Positions 51,223 through 63,326 of a stretch of DNA of 64,000 nucleotides are shown here, in pieces; positions within the stretch are counted from its first letter, which is position 1; every line of letters starts with the position of its first letter. The translations under genes were made by a program, and so were the position numbers. The notes beneath the pieces were generated by a model, which was given only the letters and a program-made list of their open reading frames with translations, was not told the origin of the DNA and made no database searches. Origin of the DNA: Micromonospora ureilytica (lineage in GTDB: Bacteria; Actinomycetota; Actinomycetes; Mycobacteriales; Micromonosporaceae); NCBI RefSeq assembly GCF_015751765.1, contig NZ_JADOTX010000001.1, forward strand, positions 3,844,001 to 3,908,000. Direction: 5' to 3'.

Positions 51223-52689
51223 GTGGCCATCACCCGACTGCCGAGCGCCGGATTTTCGATCACCATCCGGATCGCCGTGACCGCGGACGCTTCCTCGATC
51301 GGCCGGCTCACCACCTCCGTCGGCGAGGCCGGGGCGATCGTCACGGCGCTGGACGTGGTGGACTCGGACCCGAATAGCGTGATCGTCGACCTGACCTGCG
51401 ACACCGCCGACGCCGGTCACGCCGACCAGGTGGTCGACGCGCTGACCGCGCTGGACGGCGTGGACGTGCGCAAGGTGTCGGACCGGACGTTCCTGCTGCA
51501 CCTGGGCGGCAAGATCGAGGTGACCTCGAAGGTCGCGCTGCGCAACCGCGACGAGCTGTCCCGGGCGTACACCCCGGGGGTGGCCCGGGTCTGCATGGCG
51601 ATCGCCGAGAACCCGGCCGACGCACGGCGACTGACCATCAAGCGCAACACCGTCGCGGTGGTCAGTGACGGCTCGGCGGTCCTCGGCCTGGGCAACCTCG
51701 GCCCGGCCGCGTCGCTGCCGGTGATGGAGGGCAAGGCCGCGCTGTTCAAGCGCTTCGGCGGGGTGGACGCCTGGCCGGTGGTGCTGGACACCCAGGACAC
51801 CGACGAGATCGTGCAGATCGTCAAGGCGATCGCGCCGGCCTACGGTGGCATCAACCTGGAGGACATCGCCGCGCCGCGCTGCTTCGAGATCGAGGCCCGG
51901 CTGCGCGAGGCGCTGGACATCCCGGTCTTCCACGACGACCAGCACGGCACCGCGATCTGCGTGCTGGCCGCGCTGACCAACGCGCTGCGCGTGGTGGGCA
52001 AGCGGCTCGAGGACGTCCGGGTGGTCGTCTCCGGAGCCGGCGCGGCCGGCACCGCGATCATGAAGCTGCTGCTGCGCCAGGGCGTCGGCGACATCATCGC
52101 GTACGACCGGGAGGGCGCCCTGCACCGCGGGCTGACCGGGCTCAACTCGGCGTGGCAGTGGCTGGCGGAGAACACCAACAAGGAGAACTACTCCGGCGAC
52201 CTGCCCGGCGCGATCCGGGGCGCCGACGTGTTCATCGGGGTCAGCGCGCCGAACCTGCTCACCGGCGACGACATCGCGCAGATGGCGAAGGACTCGATCG
52301 TCTTCGCCCTCGCCAACCCCGACCCGGAGGTCGACCCGCGGGAGGCGCGCAAGCACGCCGCCGTGGTCGCCACCGGCCGCTCGGACCAGCCGAACCAGAT
52401 CAACAACGTGCTCGCGTTCCCCGGGGTGTTCCGCGGCATGCTGGACGCCCACGCCGAGGAGTTCACCGAGGAGATGGCCCTCGCGGCCGCTCGGGCCATC
52501 GCGGACGTGGTCGGCGAAGAGAAGATCAACCCAACGGTGATCGTGCCGAGCGTCTTCGACCCCCGGGTCGCCCCGGCGGTCGCCGCCGCCGTGCGCGCCG
52601 CCGCGCACAACCCGAGCCCGCTCCCGGCCGCCGACCCCGGCCCCGCCGACCTCCCGGAGATCGCGGCCAACGCCAGCGCAACCCCGTAA
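51223..52689 (+). CDS. NAD-dependent malic enzyme with N-terminal ACT domain
   Basis: 488-residue oxidative decarboxylase converting malate to pyruvate. An ACT-like regulatory domain (about 12-85) precedes the malic-enzyme core, where the signature [29 protein letters not shown], the metal-binding [11 protein letters not shown] and the nucleotide-binding [18 protein letters not shown] are intact. The ACT domain suggests control by an amino acid or related ligand. GTG at 51223 has GGAGGG upstream. It is divergent from hflX and convergent with dapF. Confidence 0.94.
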   Translation: MAITRLPSAGFSITIRIAVTADASSIGRLTTSVGEAGAIVTALDVVDSDPNSVIVDLTCDTADAGHADQVVDALTALDGVDVRKVSDRTFLLHLGGKIEVTSKVALRNRDELSRAYTPGVARVCMAIAENPADARRLTIKRNTVAVVSDGSAVLGLGNLGPAASLPVMEGKAALFKRFGGVDAWPVVLDTQDTDEIVQIVKAIAPAYGGINLEDIAAPRCFEIEARLREALDIPVFHDDQHGTAICVLAALTNALRVVGKRLEDVRVVVSGAGAAGTAIMKLLLRQGVGDIIAYDREGALHRGLTGLNSAWQWLAENTNKENYSGDLPGAIRGADVFIGVSAPNLLTGDDIAQMAKDSIVFALANPDPEVDPREARKHAAVVATGRSDQPNQINNVLAFPGVFRGMLDAHAEEFTEEMALAAARAIADVVGEEKINPTVIVPSVFDPRVAPAVAAAVRAAAHNPSPLPAADPGPADLPEIAANASATP

Positions 52690-52712
52690 CCCCCTCCTCC
52701 CGCCCCACCCTC

Positions 52713-52775
52713 CGTCGATCATGAAGTTGTTGCCATGACACGCCGAGCTGGCTGGCAATAACTTCATGATCGACG
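52713..52775. repeat. GATCATGA-type palindrome between malic enzyme gene and dapF
   Basis: CGTCGATCATGAAGTTGTTG plus CCA (52713-52735) pairs with its near-exact complement at 52753-52775 (22 of 23 bases), with a 17-base loop. Together with 26276-26338 it shares the arm core TCGATCATGA or TTGATCATGA plus RGTTG. Both lie between convergent genes. Confidence 0.85.
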
Positions 52776-52794
52776 CGGTGTCCCGGTGGGTGGG

Positions 52795-53631
52795 TCAGGT
52801 GGGGAGGTCTACCTCGCCGGTTGCTACCAGGACGGCGGGGCCGGACAGCCAGCAGGAGTTCTCGGTGACCGTCACCGTCAGTCGGCCGCCGGGGACGTCG
52901 ACGGCGACCAGTCCGGTGTCCCGGCCGGCGTCACGCAGGGCCACCGCGCCCACCGCGCAGGCACCGGTGCCGCAGGACAACGTCTCGGCGCTGCCGCGCT
53001 CGTACACCCTCATCAGGCTGTGCGCGTCGGTATCGTCGACCGGGTCGCCCGCCACGATGAACTCCACGTTCACCCCGCTCGGGAAGACCGCCGGGTCGAA
53101 CCCGGGCGCGACGGTCAGGTCCAGCGCCGACAGCTCCACGCCGGCCGGCAGCACGCAGACCAGGTGCGGGTTGCCGACGTCCACCACCGCACCGGTCAGG
53201 GTCAGCCCGCCGAGGGTGGCGGCGGAACTGTCGTACACCTGGGGTCGGCGCATCTCGACGGACACGGCGTCGCCCTCGACCAGCGCGCGCACGACGCCGG
53301 CCCGGGTGGCCACCGGGAGCGCCGCGCCGGCGGGCGTGGCCAACCCGGTGTCGAGCAGGTATCGCACGAAGACCCGGGCGCCGTTGCCACACATCTCGGC
53401 GAACGAGCCGTCGGCGTTCCAGTAGTCCATGAACCACTCGGCCTCGCCGGCCAAACCCGCGCCGTCCGGATGCTTGGCCGCCCGGACCACCCGCAACACG
53501 CCGTCCGCGCCGATGCCCCGACGCCTGTCGCAGAGCGCCGCGACCAGCTCCGATGTCAGGTCGAGCTGACCGTCCGGGTCGGGCAGGAGGACGAAGTCGT
53601 TGCCGGTGCCGTGGCCCTTGGTGAACTCCAC
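52795..53631 (-). CDS. dapF: Diaminopimelate epimerase
   Basis: Converts LL- to meso-diaminopimelate for peptidoglycan and lysine synthesis. 278 residues in two pseudo-symmetric halves; the paired catalytic cysteines are C81 (MCGNGARVF) and C220 (SCGTGACAV), with NDFVLL near the start. ATG at 53631 follows the miaA stop after 7 bases. It is the last gene of a three-gene operon. Confidence 0.95.
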   Translation of the reverse strand: MEFTKGHGTGNDFVLLPDPDGQLDLTSELVAALCDRRRGIGADGVLRVVRAAKHPDGAGLAGEAEWFMDYWNADGSFAEMCGNGARVFVRYLLDTGLATPAGAALPVATRAGVVRALVEGDAVSVEMRRPQVYDSSAATLGGLTLTGAVVDVGNPHLVCVLPAGVELSALDLTVAPGFDPAVFPSGVNVEFIVAGDPVDDTDAHSLMRVYERGSAETLSCGTGACAVGAVALRDAGRDTGLVAVDVPGGRLTVTVTENSCWLSGPAVLVATGEVDLPT

Positions 53632-53638
53632 TCCCCCA

Positions 53639-54562
53639 TCATCGCGCAGCGGCCGGCACCAGACGCAGGGCGGCCCGGATCAGGTCCGGGGTCGCCGAAT
53701 CCAACCAGTTGATCCGGGGGTCGCGCCGGAACCAGGACCGCTGCCGGCGGACGAACCGCCGGGTGGCCCGCACCGTCTCGTCGTGCGCCTGCGCCTCGGT
53801 CAGCTCACCGGCGAGCAGGCGCAGCACCTGCTGGTAGCCCAGCGCCCGACTCGCCGTCCGCCCCTCGGAGAGCCCGCGCCCGACCAGCTCACGGGTCTCC
53901 GGCACCAGACCGTCGGCCCACATCCGGTCGACCCGCAACGCGATCCGCTCGTCCAGCAGGCCGGTGTCCAGGTCGACGCCGAGCTGCACCGACGGGTAGT
54001 ACGGCGTGGGCTGCGGCAGCGAGGCGGCGAACGGCGCGCCGGTGAGCTCGATCACCTCCAGGGCACGCACGATCCGCCGACCGTTGCCGGGCAGGATGCC
54101 CTCGGCGGCGACCGGGTCGGCGGCGCGCAGTCGCGCGTACAGCGGGGCCGGGCCGACCTCGGCCAACTCCCGTTCCAGCCGCTCCCGCAGCGCCGCGTCG
54201 GTGCCGGGGAACTCGAAGCGCTCCAACACCGCCCGCACGTACAGCCCGGAGCCACCGACCAGCAGCGGCACCCGGCCCCGGGACAGGATGTCGTCCACCG
54301 CCGCGCGGGCCAGGCGCTGGTACTCCGCGACGCTCGCCGGCTCGCTGACCTCCCAGATGTCCAGCAGGTGATGCGGCACCCCGTCCCGCTCGGCGACGGT
54401 CAGCTTGGCGGTGCCGATGTCCATGCCGCGGTAGAGCTGCATCGAGTCGGCGTTGACCACCTCCCCGTCCAGCGCGTGCGCCAACGCGATACTCAGCGCC
54501 GACTTGCCGGCCGCGGTCGGACCGACCACCGCGACGACAGTGCCGACGCCATCGCTTGTCAC
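53639..54562 (-). CDS. miaA: tRNA dimethylallyltransferase
   Basis: Adds the isopentenyl group to A37 of UNN-decoding tRNAs. 307 residues, P-loop GPTAAGKS at 14-21, DSMQLYRGMDIGTAK as tRNA/dimethylallyl-PP site, LVGGSGLYVRAVLE, and the C-terminal ATRRFVRRQRSWFRRD. The MiaB gene that thiomethylates the same base lies at 60.6-62.1 kb. GTG at 54562 overlaps the previous stop by 4 bases (GTGA). Confidence 0.95.
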   Translation of the reverse strand: MTSDGVGTVVAVVGPTAAGKSALSIALAHALDGEVVNADSMQLYRGMDIGTAKLTVAERDGVPHHLLDIWEVSEPASVAEYQRLARAAVDDILSRGRVPLLVGGSGLYVRAVLERFEFPGTDAALRERLERELAEVGPAPLYARLRAADPVAAEGILPGNGRRIVRALEVIELTGAPFAASLPQPTPYYPSVQLGVDLDTGLLDERIALRVDRMWADGLVPETRELVGRGLSEGRTASRALGYQQVLRLLAGELTEAQAHDETVRATRRFVRRQRSWFRRDPRINWLDSATPDLIRAALRLVPAAAR

Positions 54563-55275
54563 ACCCGCTCCCAGGACGCCACGAAGTAGGCCACACCGTA
54601 GGGGGCGGAGTCGTGCAGCAGCTCACCGCGCCACCCTCCGCGGGCCGCGCGGGCCGCGCCGGCCAGCACCTGCCAGGGAGCGCGACCGGCGGCCTTCAGC
54701 GCCGCCGACACCACCGGATCGAGGTCGAGCAGGGCGTCCAGGTCCGCGTCGGCCAGCGCCGCGGCAACCCCCCGGTCGTACGGGAGGGCGCGCGCGTCGT
54801 CGTACCCGGGTGCCTTCTCGCCCCGGCAGGCCGACCCGTCCCCGAGCACCAGGGACGCCACCCGGTCACCGGCGGCGCCGACGTCGTCGGCGAGCGCGGC
54901 CAGCTCGGCCGGGCCGGCGTCGGCGGCCACCTGCACGGCGGTCACCGGCGGTCGGGTGTCGTGGCGGGCCAGCAGCCACGCGCCGATGGTCAGGCTCAAC
55001 GGCAGCACCGCGCCCCGGTCCGGCTGACCGGGCACCAGCGGCACGTCCAGGTCGACACCCCAGGGCTGGAGGGAACCGGTCGCCGGGGTGCGGATCGGGC
55101 CGGTCACCGGGCCGGTGCCCAGCAGCACCACAATGTCCGGATCGGTGGCCAACAGCCGGCGGACGGCGGTGTCACAGGCCGCGCGCAGATCGTCCAACTC
55201 CGGGGCCGCGGAGCCGGCCACCTCGGGCACGAGCAGGGGCGGATGCGGGCAGACAGCGGCGGCGACCAGTGGCAC
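54559..55275 (-). CDS. Class III extradiol dioxygenase-like protein
   Basis: 238-residue protein related to the LigB/MEMO superfamily: starts VPLVAAAVCPHPPLLVPEVAG, then DPDIVVLLGTGPVTGP and ARHDTRPPVTAVQVAAD. The His of CPHPP is retained, but no complete iron site is evident, so catalysis is doubtful. Its fixed position upstream of miaA in actinobacteria suggests a tRNA or cell-wall link, but this is inference. GTG at 55275 begins the conserved part, and the gene heads the miaA-dapF operon. Confidence 0.8.
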   Translation of the reverse strand: MPLVAAAVCPHPPLLVPEVAGSAAPELDDLRAACDTAVRRLLATDPDIVVLLGTGPVTGPIRTPATGSLQPWGVDLDVPLVPGQPDRGAVLPLSLTIGAWLLARHDTRPPVTAVQVAADAGPAELAALADDVGAAGDRVASLVLGDGSACRGEKAPGYDDARALPYDRGVAAALADADLDALLDLDPVVSAALKAAGRAPWQVLAGAARAARGGWRGELLHDSAPYGVAYFVASWERV

Positions 55276-55476
55276 CCGTTCACCGTAGCGGGAATCCCCG
55301 GTGCGTCTCCGCGCCGATCCGGTCATTCGGCCCCTAGGACACCGTATGGTCACGGTCGGCGATAGGCGCTCGACGCGGACCGGGTCGGACCTGTGACAAT
55401 GCCGGAAGCAACTTGGCTGCGCCGTGGCGGCGACGGGGGATCGATCCCTCGACGCCGGGAGAACGAGGATGGGCAC

Positions 55477-56685
55477 ATGAGCGACTGGACTGCCTTCGGA
55501 CGGGTGGACGCGGACGGCACCGTGTACGTCAAGACCACCGAGGGAGAGCGGGTGGTCGGATCCTGGCAGGCGGGAGCACCGGAGGAGGGCCTGGCGCACT
55601 TCGCCCGCCGCTTCGCCGACCTGGTGACCGAGGTGGACCTGACCGAGGCGCGACTCAAGTCGGGTGCGGCGGACGCCGGGCACTCGTTGAGCACGATCCG
55701 GCGGATCCGCACCACGCTGCCCGAGGCCAACGTGGTCGGCGACATCGACGCGCTGGCCGCACGCCTGGACAAGCTGGCCACTCTCGCCGAGGAGAAGGCC
55801 GGCGAAGCGCGCGCCGCCCGGGACGCCGCCCGCGGCGAGGCCCTGGCCCGCAAGACCGCGCTGGTCGAGGAGGCCGAGAAGCTGGCCGCCGAATCCACCG
55901 GGTGGAAGACCGCCGGGGACCGGCTCAAGGAGATCCTCGACGAGTGGAAGACCATCCGCGGGGTCGACAAGAAGGCCGACGGTGAGCTGTGGAAGCGGTT
56001 CGCCGCCGCCCGGGACGGCTTCACCCGTCGCCGCGGCGCCCACTTCGCCTCCCTGGACTCGCAGCGCAAGCAGGCGCAGACCGCCAAGGAGGAGCTGGTC
56101 GCCGAGGCGGAGAAGCTCCAGGAATCCACCGACTGGGCCGCCACCGCCAACCAGCTCAAGGACCTGATGACCCAGTGGAAGGCCGCTCCGCGCGCCTCCA
56201 AGGAAGCCGAGCAGAAGCTCTGGGAACGGTTCCGGGGTGCCCAGGACGCCTTCTTCAGCCGGCGCAGCGAGGTCTTCTCCGCACGGGACAACGAGCAGCG
56301 CGGCAACCTGGAGCGTAAGCAGGCCCTGCTCGCCGAGGCCGAGGCGTTGGACATCGACGCCGACCCCAAGGGTGCCCAGGCCAAGCTGCGGGAGATCCAG
56401 GCCCAGTGGCACGAGGCCGGCCGGGTGCCCCGCGAGGCGGCCGCCGGGCTGGAGCGCCGACTGCGCGTCATCGACGACAAGGTCCGTGACGTGATGGAAT
56501 CGGCGTGGCGCCGCACCACCAAGGAGGACAACCCGCTGCTCGCCCAGATGCGGACGCAGGTGGCGGAGGCCGAGGACCGGCTGGCCCGGGCGCAGAGCGC
56601 CGGGGACGCACGCCGGATCAAGGAGGCCGAGCAGGCCCTCGCCTCCAAGCGGCAGTTCCTCCAACTCGCCGAGCAGGCCGGCTGA
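55477..56685 (+). CDS. DUF349 family coiled-coil protein
   Basis: 402-residue cytoplasmic protein with repeated DUF349 units, mainly helical and highly charged. The signature DEWKTIRGVDKKADGELWKRFAAARDGFTRRR recurs with QWKAAPRASKEAEQKLWERFRGAQDAFFSRR and IQAQWHEAGRVPREAAAGLERRLR. The N-terminal 75 residues carry a beta-rich piece (DWTAFGRVDADGTVYVKT). The family has been linked to RNA or ribosome interactions; function is not settled. ATG at 55477 is used. A strong hairpin follows the gene. Confidence 0.9.
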   Translation: MSDWTAFGRVDADGTVYVKTTEGERVVGSWQAGAPEEGLAHFARRFADLVTEVDLTEARLKSGAADAGHSLSTIRRIRTTLPEANVVGDIDALAARLDKLATLAEEKAGEARAARDAARGEALARKTALVEEAEKLAAESTGWKTAGDRLKEILDEWKTIRGVDKKADGELWKRFAAARDGFTRRRGAHFASLDSQRKQAQTAKEELVAEAEKLQESTDWAATANQLKDLMTQWKAAPRASKEAEQKLWERFRGAQDAFFSRRSEVFSARDNEQRGNLERKQALLAEAEALDIDADPKGAQAKLREIQAQWHEAGRVPREAAAGLERRLRVIDDKVRDVMESAWRRTTKEDNPLLAQMRTQVAEAEDRLARAQSAGDARRIKEAEQALASKRQFLQLAEQAG

Positions 56686-56697
56686 GCTGACGTCTTC

Positions 56698-56736
56698 CGG
56701 GAGCCCCCGGTCCCTCGACGGGACCGGGGGCTCCCG
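56698..56736 (+). terminator. Terminator hairpin of the DUF349 gene
   Basis: CGGGAGCCCCCGGTCCC (56698-56714), a TCGAC loop and GGGACCGGGGGCTCCCG (56720-56736): a perfect 17-bp stem 12 bases after the stop codon. Confidence 0.88.
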
Positions 56737-59008
<2,272 letters not shown>

Positions 59009-59012
59009 TCCA

Positions 59013-59049
59013 CCGGGACGGCCGGTGCGCACCGCATCGGCCGTCCCGG
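59013..59049 (+). terminator. Terminator hairpin after the endoglucanase gene
   Basis: CCGGGACGGCCG (59013-59024), a 13-base loop, and CGGCCGTCCCGG (59038-59049): a perfect 12-bp stem that starts 4 bases after the stop codon, followed by an AT-rich stretch. Confidence 0.82.
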
Positions 59050-59083
59050 CCATTTACATCTAGGTTCTTCTATGTTCTTATCG

Positions 59084-59097
59084 GGAAAGCGCTTGCC
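59084..59097. promoter_or_regulatory. LacI-type operator upstream of the pectate lyase gene
   Basis: GGAAAGCGCTTGCC is a 14-bp near-palindrome centred on AGCGCT, the core of LacI-family sites such as the CebR box that controls cellulose genes in actinomycetes. It lies about 150 bases before the lyase start. It suggests sugar-dependent repression. Confidence 0.55.
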
Positions 59098-59245
59098 TCT
59101 TCGTCGGTGGGCGCGAGCGCGGGAGCCGCTCTCCTTCACGAACCTGCACTGGCGGGCCCGAGGACCACTGGTCCCGGCCGGGATTCGCCGCCCACGGGCA
59201 TGGGCGTCGCGACACCCCCCGTCCGCCTCATCGAAAGGAAGCAGC

Positions 59246-60592
59246 ATGCGCACAGGACGGCGTCGAACGACGCTGATCGCCACCACCGCCGCAGCCACCG
59301 CCACCCTGGTCACCGCCGGGCTGCTGACCTCCGTGTCCGCCCAGGCGGCCGCCGGCTGCCAGGTGGCCTACTCGGTCGCCAGCCAGTGGCCGGGCGGATT
59401 CACCGGCAACGTCACAGTCACCAACCTCGGCGACCCGGTCGCCGGGTGGACGCTGCGCTGGTCGTACGGCGACGGTCAGCAGGTCAGCCAGGCGTGGGGC
59501 GCCACCGCCTCGCAGAGCGGCAGCCAGGTCTCCGCGACAAACGTCGACTACAACGGCAACCTCGCGACCAACGCCAGCGCCACGTTCGGCTTCAACGCGA
59601 GCTGGAACTCCAGCAACCCGGCTCCGAGCAGCTTCACCCTGAACAACGTCGCCTGCACCGGCAGCACCACACCGACCACCCCGCCGCCGACCACCCCGCC
59701 TCCGTCGAGCACTCCCCCGCCCAGCACCCAGCAGCCGTCGACACTGGTCGGCTGGGCCACCCAGAACGGCGGCACCACCGGCGGTGGCAACGCCGCCATC
59801 ACCACAGTCACCACCGCCTCCGCACTCACCAGCGCGCTGAACGCGACAGGCGCCGCGGTGATCCGGGTGTCCGGGACCATCACCTGCTCGGGCATGCTGC
59901 GGGTCCGGTCCAACAAGACCATCCTCGGCAACTACGGCGCGACCATCGCCGGCTGCGGGTTCAACGTCAGCGGTGACCGCAACGTGATCATCCGCAATCT
60001 GACCTTCCGCAGCTGGAACGACGACGCGATCAACGTGCAGGAGTCGGCCACCAACATCTGGATCGACCACAACAGCTTCAGCAACGGGTACGACGGCGCC
60101 GTCGACATCAAGCGCGGCTCGGACTTCGTCACCGTCTCGTGGAACCGGGTCTTCAGCCACGACAAGACCATGTTGCTCGGCCACAGCGACGACAACGCCA
60201 GCCAGGACGTCGGTCACCTGCGGGTCAGCTACCACCACAACTGGTTCGACGGCAGCAACCAGCGCAACCCCCGGGTGCGCTTCGGCAACCCGGTGCACGT
60301 GTACAACAACTACTACCGGGCCAACGGCGGCTACGGCGTCGCGTCCACCGAGAACGCCGGGGTGCTCGTCGAGGGCAACTACTTCGAGAACGTCGACGAC
60401 CCGTACCACCGCGGTGAGGGGGACTCCGGGCCCGGCAGCCTGGTCGCCCGCAACAACCACTTCGTCAACTCGCCCACCGGGCAGGCCGGCGGCAGCGTGG
60501 CCAGCATCCCGTACTCCTACCAGCTGGACACCGCGAGCAACGTCAAGTCCATCGTGACGGCGGGCGCCGGCGCCGGCCGGATCACCGTCTGA
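59246..60592 (+). CDS. Secreted pectate lyase (PL1) with N-terminal CBM2
   Basis: 448-residue polysaccharide lyase. A signal peptide (1-34) is followed by a CBM2-like module (about 35-135, QWPGGFTGNVTVTNLGDP, WNSSNPAPSS), a Thr/Pro/Ser linker, then a PL1 right-handed beta-helix (about 170-448) with WIDHNSFSNGYDGAVDIKRGSDFVTVSWN and the conserved catalytic arginine region QRNPRVRFGNPVHVYNNYY. The module order is the reverse of the endoglucanase next door. It should cleave polygalacturonate near plant cell walls. A terminator follows. Confidence 0.93.
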   Translation: MRTGRRRTTLIATTAAATATLVTAGLLTSVSAQAAAGCQVAYSVASQWPGGFTGNVTVTNLGDPVAGWTLRWSYGDGQQVSQAWGATASQSGSQVSATNVDYNGNLATNASATFGFNASWNSSNPAPSSFTLNNVACTGSTTPTTPPPTTPPPSSTPPPSTQQPSTLVGWATQNGGTTGGGNAAITTVTTASALTSALNATGAAVIRVSGTITCSGMLRVRSNKTILGNYGATIAGCGFNVSGDRNVIIRNLTFRSWNDDAINVQESATNIWIDHNSFSNGYDGAVDIKRGSDFVTVSWNRVFSHDKTMLLGHSDDNASQDVGHLRVSYHHNWFDGSNQRNPRVRFGNPVHVYNNYYRANGGYGVASTENAGVLVEGNYFENVDDPYHRGEGDSGPGSLVARNNHFVNSPTGQAGGSVASIPYSYQLDTASNVKSIVTAGAGAGRITV

Positions 60593-60605
60593 CCCGAGCC
60601 TCTCG

Positions 60606-60636
60606 CGGAAGGGCCCCTCGTCCAGGGGCCCTTCCG
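60606..60636. terminator. Bidirectional terminator between pectate lyase gene and miaB
   Basis: CGGAAGGGCCCCT (60606-60618), CGTCC loop, AGGGGCCCTTCCG (60624-60636): a perfect 13-bp stem between convergent genes. Confidence 0.85.
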
Positions 60637-60640
60637 TGCG

Positions 60641-62134
60641 TCAGTGGGTGGCGCAGCCAGCGGCGGGGGCAGGCGCGACCGGCGGTGCGCCGATCGTCGG
60701 CAGACCGAGCAGAACCCCGGGAGTACGCGGGGAGCGACCCGCCTCGGCCGCGTCGCCGGCCCGGGTGCGGCGGTGCGCCACCGGCACCCCGTCGGCGTTC
60801 AGGTGGTGCGGTGCGGCGTACGTGATCGCGGTGTGCACGATGTCGCCGGGCCGGATCTGACCAGCGAGGGACTCCCCGCCGGCGGCCTCGGTCGCGAAGT
60901 GCACGAGCCGACCGTCGCGCGCCCGTCCGGACATCCGGCCGGTCCGCTCGTCCTTGCGGCCCTCACCGACCGCTACCAGCACCTCGACGGTCTCCCCCAC
61001 GAGGCGCTTGTTCTCCGCCCAGGTGATCTCCTCGACGCAGGTGATCAACCGCTCGTAGCGCTCCTGCACGACCTGCTTGGGCAGCTGATCGTCCATGGTC
61101 GCGGCCGGGGTGCCGGGCCGCTTCGAGTACTGGAAGGTGAAGGCCGAGGAGAACCGGGCCTCCCGGACCACGTCCAGGGTGCGCTGGAAGTCCGCCTCGG
61201 TCTCACCGGGGAAGCCGACGATGATGTCGGTGGTGATGGCCGCGTCCGGCATCGCCGCGCGGACCTTCTCGATGATCCCCAGGTAACGCTCGGAACGGTA
61301 GGACCGGCGCATCGCCCGGAGCACGTCGTCGGAGCCGGACTGCAACGGCATGTGCAGCGAGTGGCAGACGTTCGGCGTCTCGGCCATCGCGGCGATCACG
61401 TCGTCGGTGAAGTCCTTCGGGTGCGGGCTGGTGAACCGGACGCGCTCCAACCCGTCGATGTCGCCGCAGGCCCGCAGCAGCTTGCCGAACGCGTACCGGT
61501 CGCCGAACTCGACACCGTAGGAGTTGACGTTCTGCCCGAGCAGGGTCACCTCCAGCACACCCTCGTCGACCAGGGCGCGCACCTCGGAGAGGATGTCGCC
61601 GGGGCGGCGGTCCTTCTCCTTGCCGCGCAGCGCCGGCACGATGCAGAACGTGCAGGTGTTGTTGCATCCCACCGAGATCGACACCCAGCCGGCGTATGTG
61701 GACTCGCGGCGGGTGGGCAGCGTGGACGGGAAGACGTCGAGGGACTCCAGGATCTCCACCTCGGCGGCGGCGTTGTGCCGGGCCCGCTCCAGCAGCACCG
61801 GCAGCGCGCCGATGTTGTGGGTGCCGAAGACCACGTCCACCCAGGGCGCCTTGCGGACGATGTCGCCCCGGTCCTTCTGGGCCAGGCAGCCGCCGACCGC
61901 GATCTGCATCCCGGGGTGCTTGTCCTTGACCGGGCGCAGGCGACCGAGGTTGCCGTAGAGCCGGTTGTCCGCGTTCTCGCGCACCGCGCAGGTGTTGAAG
62001 ACAACGATGTCCGGGGTGTCGTCGGTCGGCACCGCACGCACGTAGCCGGCCTGTTCGAGCAGGCCGGAGATCCGCTCAGAATCGTGCACGTTCATCTGGC
62101 AGCCGTACGTCACGACGTTGTAGGTCCTAGCCAC
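60641..62134 (-). CDS. miaB: tRNA-2-methylthio-N6-dimethylallyladenosine synthase
   Basis: Radical-SAM methylthiotransferase that acts on the MiaA product at A37. 497 residues: the UPF0004 domain has C12, C49 and C83 ([22 protein letters not shown]), the radical-SAM cluster C157, C161 and C164 ([12 protein letters not shown]), then [11 protein letters not shown] and a C-terminal TRAM domain ([18 protein letters not shown]). A 50-residue Arg/Pro-rich tail ends the protein. GTG at 62134 begins [11 protein letters not shown]; the longer frame to 62503 is rejected. Confidence 0.95.
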   Translation of the reverse strand: MARTYNVVTYGCQMNVHDSERISGLLEQAGYVRAVPTDDTPDIVVFNTCAVRENADNRLYGNLGRLRPVKDKHPGMQIAVGGCLAQKDRGDIVRKAPWVDVVFGTHNIGALPVLLERARHNAAAEVEILESLDVFPSTLPTRRESTYAGWVSISVGCNNTCTFCIVPALRGKEKDRRPGDILSEVRALVDEGVLEVTLLGQNVNSYGVEFGDRYAFGKLLRACGDIDGLERVRFTSPHPKDFTDDVIAAMAETPNVCHSLHMPLQSGSDDVLRAMRRSYRSERYLGIIEKVRAAMPDAAITTDIIVGFPGETEADFQRTLDVVREARFSSAFTFQYSKRPGTPAATMDDQLPKQVVQERYERLITCVEEITWAENKRLVGETVEVLVAVGEGRKDERTGRMSGRARDGRLVHFATEAAGGESLAGQIRPGDIVHTAITYAAPHHLNADGVPVAHRRTRAGDAAEAGRSPRTPGVLLGLPTIGAPPVAPAPAAGCATH

Positions 62135-62330
62135 CCTCTTGGTGCCCCTTCCCCTCGGGCTACCAGGGTAGCGGCCCGTTCGGGGGGCCCAACCCACCGG
62201 CATTGACCCGCTGGCCCATGGCGGGCATCCACGACGGGCAGTACGCTGCACAACAAGAATGTGTTCTGGGCGATTTCGGGGGCTTTGCACTCGGCGCCGA
62301 CGATGCGCGGCTCCGTTCACGGGGGAGCAC

Positions 62331-63263
62331 ATGACGACCCGCGGGAGGCCAACCGTGACGCGACAAGATGCGACACAGCGCACCGTCACGACCCCGGACG
62401 GGCGGCACCTCGCGGTGGAGACCTCGGGAGCGCCGGACGGGCCGGCGGTCTTCCTGCTGCACGGCACCCCGGGCAGCCGCAGCGGCCCTCGACCCCGGGG
62501 CATCGTCGTCTACCGCCTCGGCGTGCACCTCGTCTGTTACGACCGGCCCGGGTACGGCGACTCCGACCGGCACGAGGGCCGGCGGGTGGCCGACGCCGCC
62601 GCCGACGTGGCGGCGATCGCCGACGACCTCGGCATCGACCGGTTCTCGGTGGTGGGCCGCTCCGGTGGCGGGCCACACGCCCTGGCCTGCGCCGCGCTGC
62701 TGCCGGACCGGGTCACCCGGGCCGCCGTGCTGGTGGGGCTCGCCCCGGCCGGCGCGCCCGACCTGGACTGGTACGCGGGCATGGCGGAATCGAACGTGGA
62801 GGACTACGGGCAGGCCGACGAGGACCTGGCCGAGCTGACGCTCAACCTGAAGGTTCGCGCGGACGAGGCCCGTCGGGACCCGATGACGCTGCTGGACTTC
62901 CTCCGCCCCCAACTGCCCGACGAGGACATCCGGGTCGTCGACGACGTCGCGATCCGCCGACTGCTGACCGACATGTACTCCGAGGCGGTGCGGCACGGCC
63001 CCGAGGGTTGGATCGACGACGTGTTGGCGATCCGGCGCGGCTGGGGGTTCGACCTGGGCGCCATCCGCGCGGAGGTCCGGCTCTGGCACGGCGAGCAGGA
63101 CCGCTTCTCCCCGGTGGAGCACTCCCACTGGCTCGCCGCACGGATTCCGCGCGCCGAGGTGCAGGTGCAGCCCGGCGCCGCGCACTTCGGGGCGGTGGAG
63201 ATCCTGCCGCAGACCCTGACCTGGCTGGCCACGCCGGCCCTCGCGACTAGCCCGCAACTCTGA
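62331..63263 (+). CDS. Alpha/beta-fold hydrolase
   Basis: 310-residue hydrolase with the oxyanion-hole motif LLHGTPGS (43-50), nucleophile S111 ([12 protein letters not shown]) and catalytic His near 285 (GAAHFGAV). The lid region (about 135-215) is helical and acidic. Substrate unknown; the sequence is of the proline iminopeptidase/epoxide hydrolase-like group, yet no specific residues point further. ATG at 62331 has GGGGGAG upstream. It is divergent from miaB. Confidence 0.88.
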   Translation: MTTRGRPTVTRQDATQRTVTTPDGRHLAVETSGAPDGPAVFLLHGTPGSRSGPRPRGIVVYRLGVHLVCYDRPGYGDSDRHEGRRVADAAADVAAIADDLGIDRFSVVGRSGGGPHALACAALLPDRVTRAAVLVGLAPAGAPDLDWYAGMAESNVEDYGQADEDLAELTLNLKVRADEARRDPMTLLDFLRPQLPDEDIRVVDDVAIRRLLTDMYSEAVRHGPEGWIDDVLAIRRGWGFDLGAIRAEVRLWHGEQDRFSPVEHSHWLAARIPRAEVQVQPGAAHFGAVEILPQTLTWLATPALATSPQL

Positions 63264-63326
63264 GCGTCGGCCCAGCCGGGCCGACGGGCCGGCCCCGCCA
63301 CCCGACCCGCCCGCCGAACGACCGGG

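Noticed and set aside
51040..52767. Upstream in-frame extension of hflX across the malic enzyme gene
   Set aside because: HflX homology begins at residue DQESFVP; the extension is antisense to the conserved malic enzyme.
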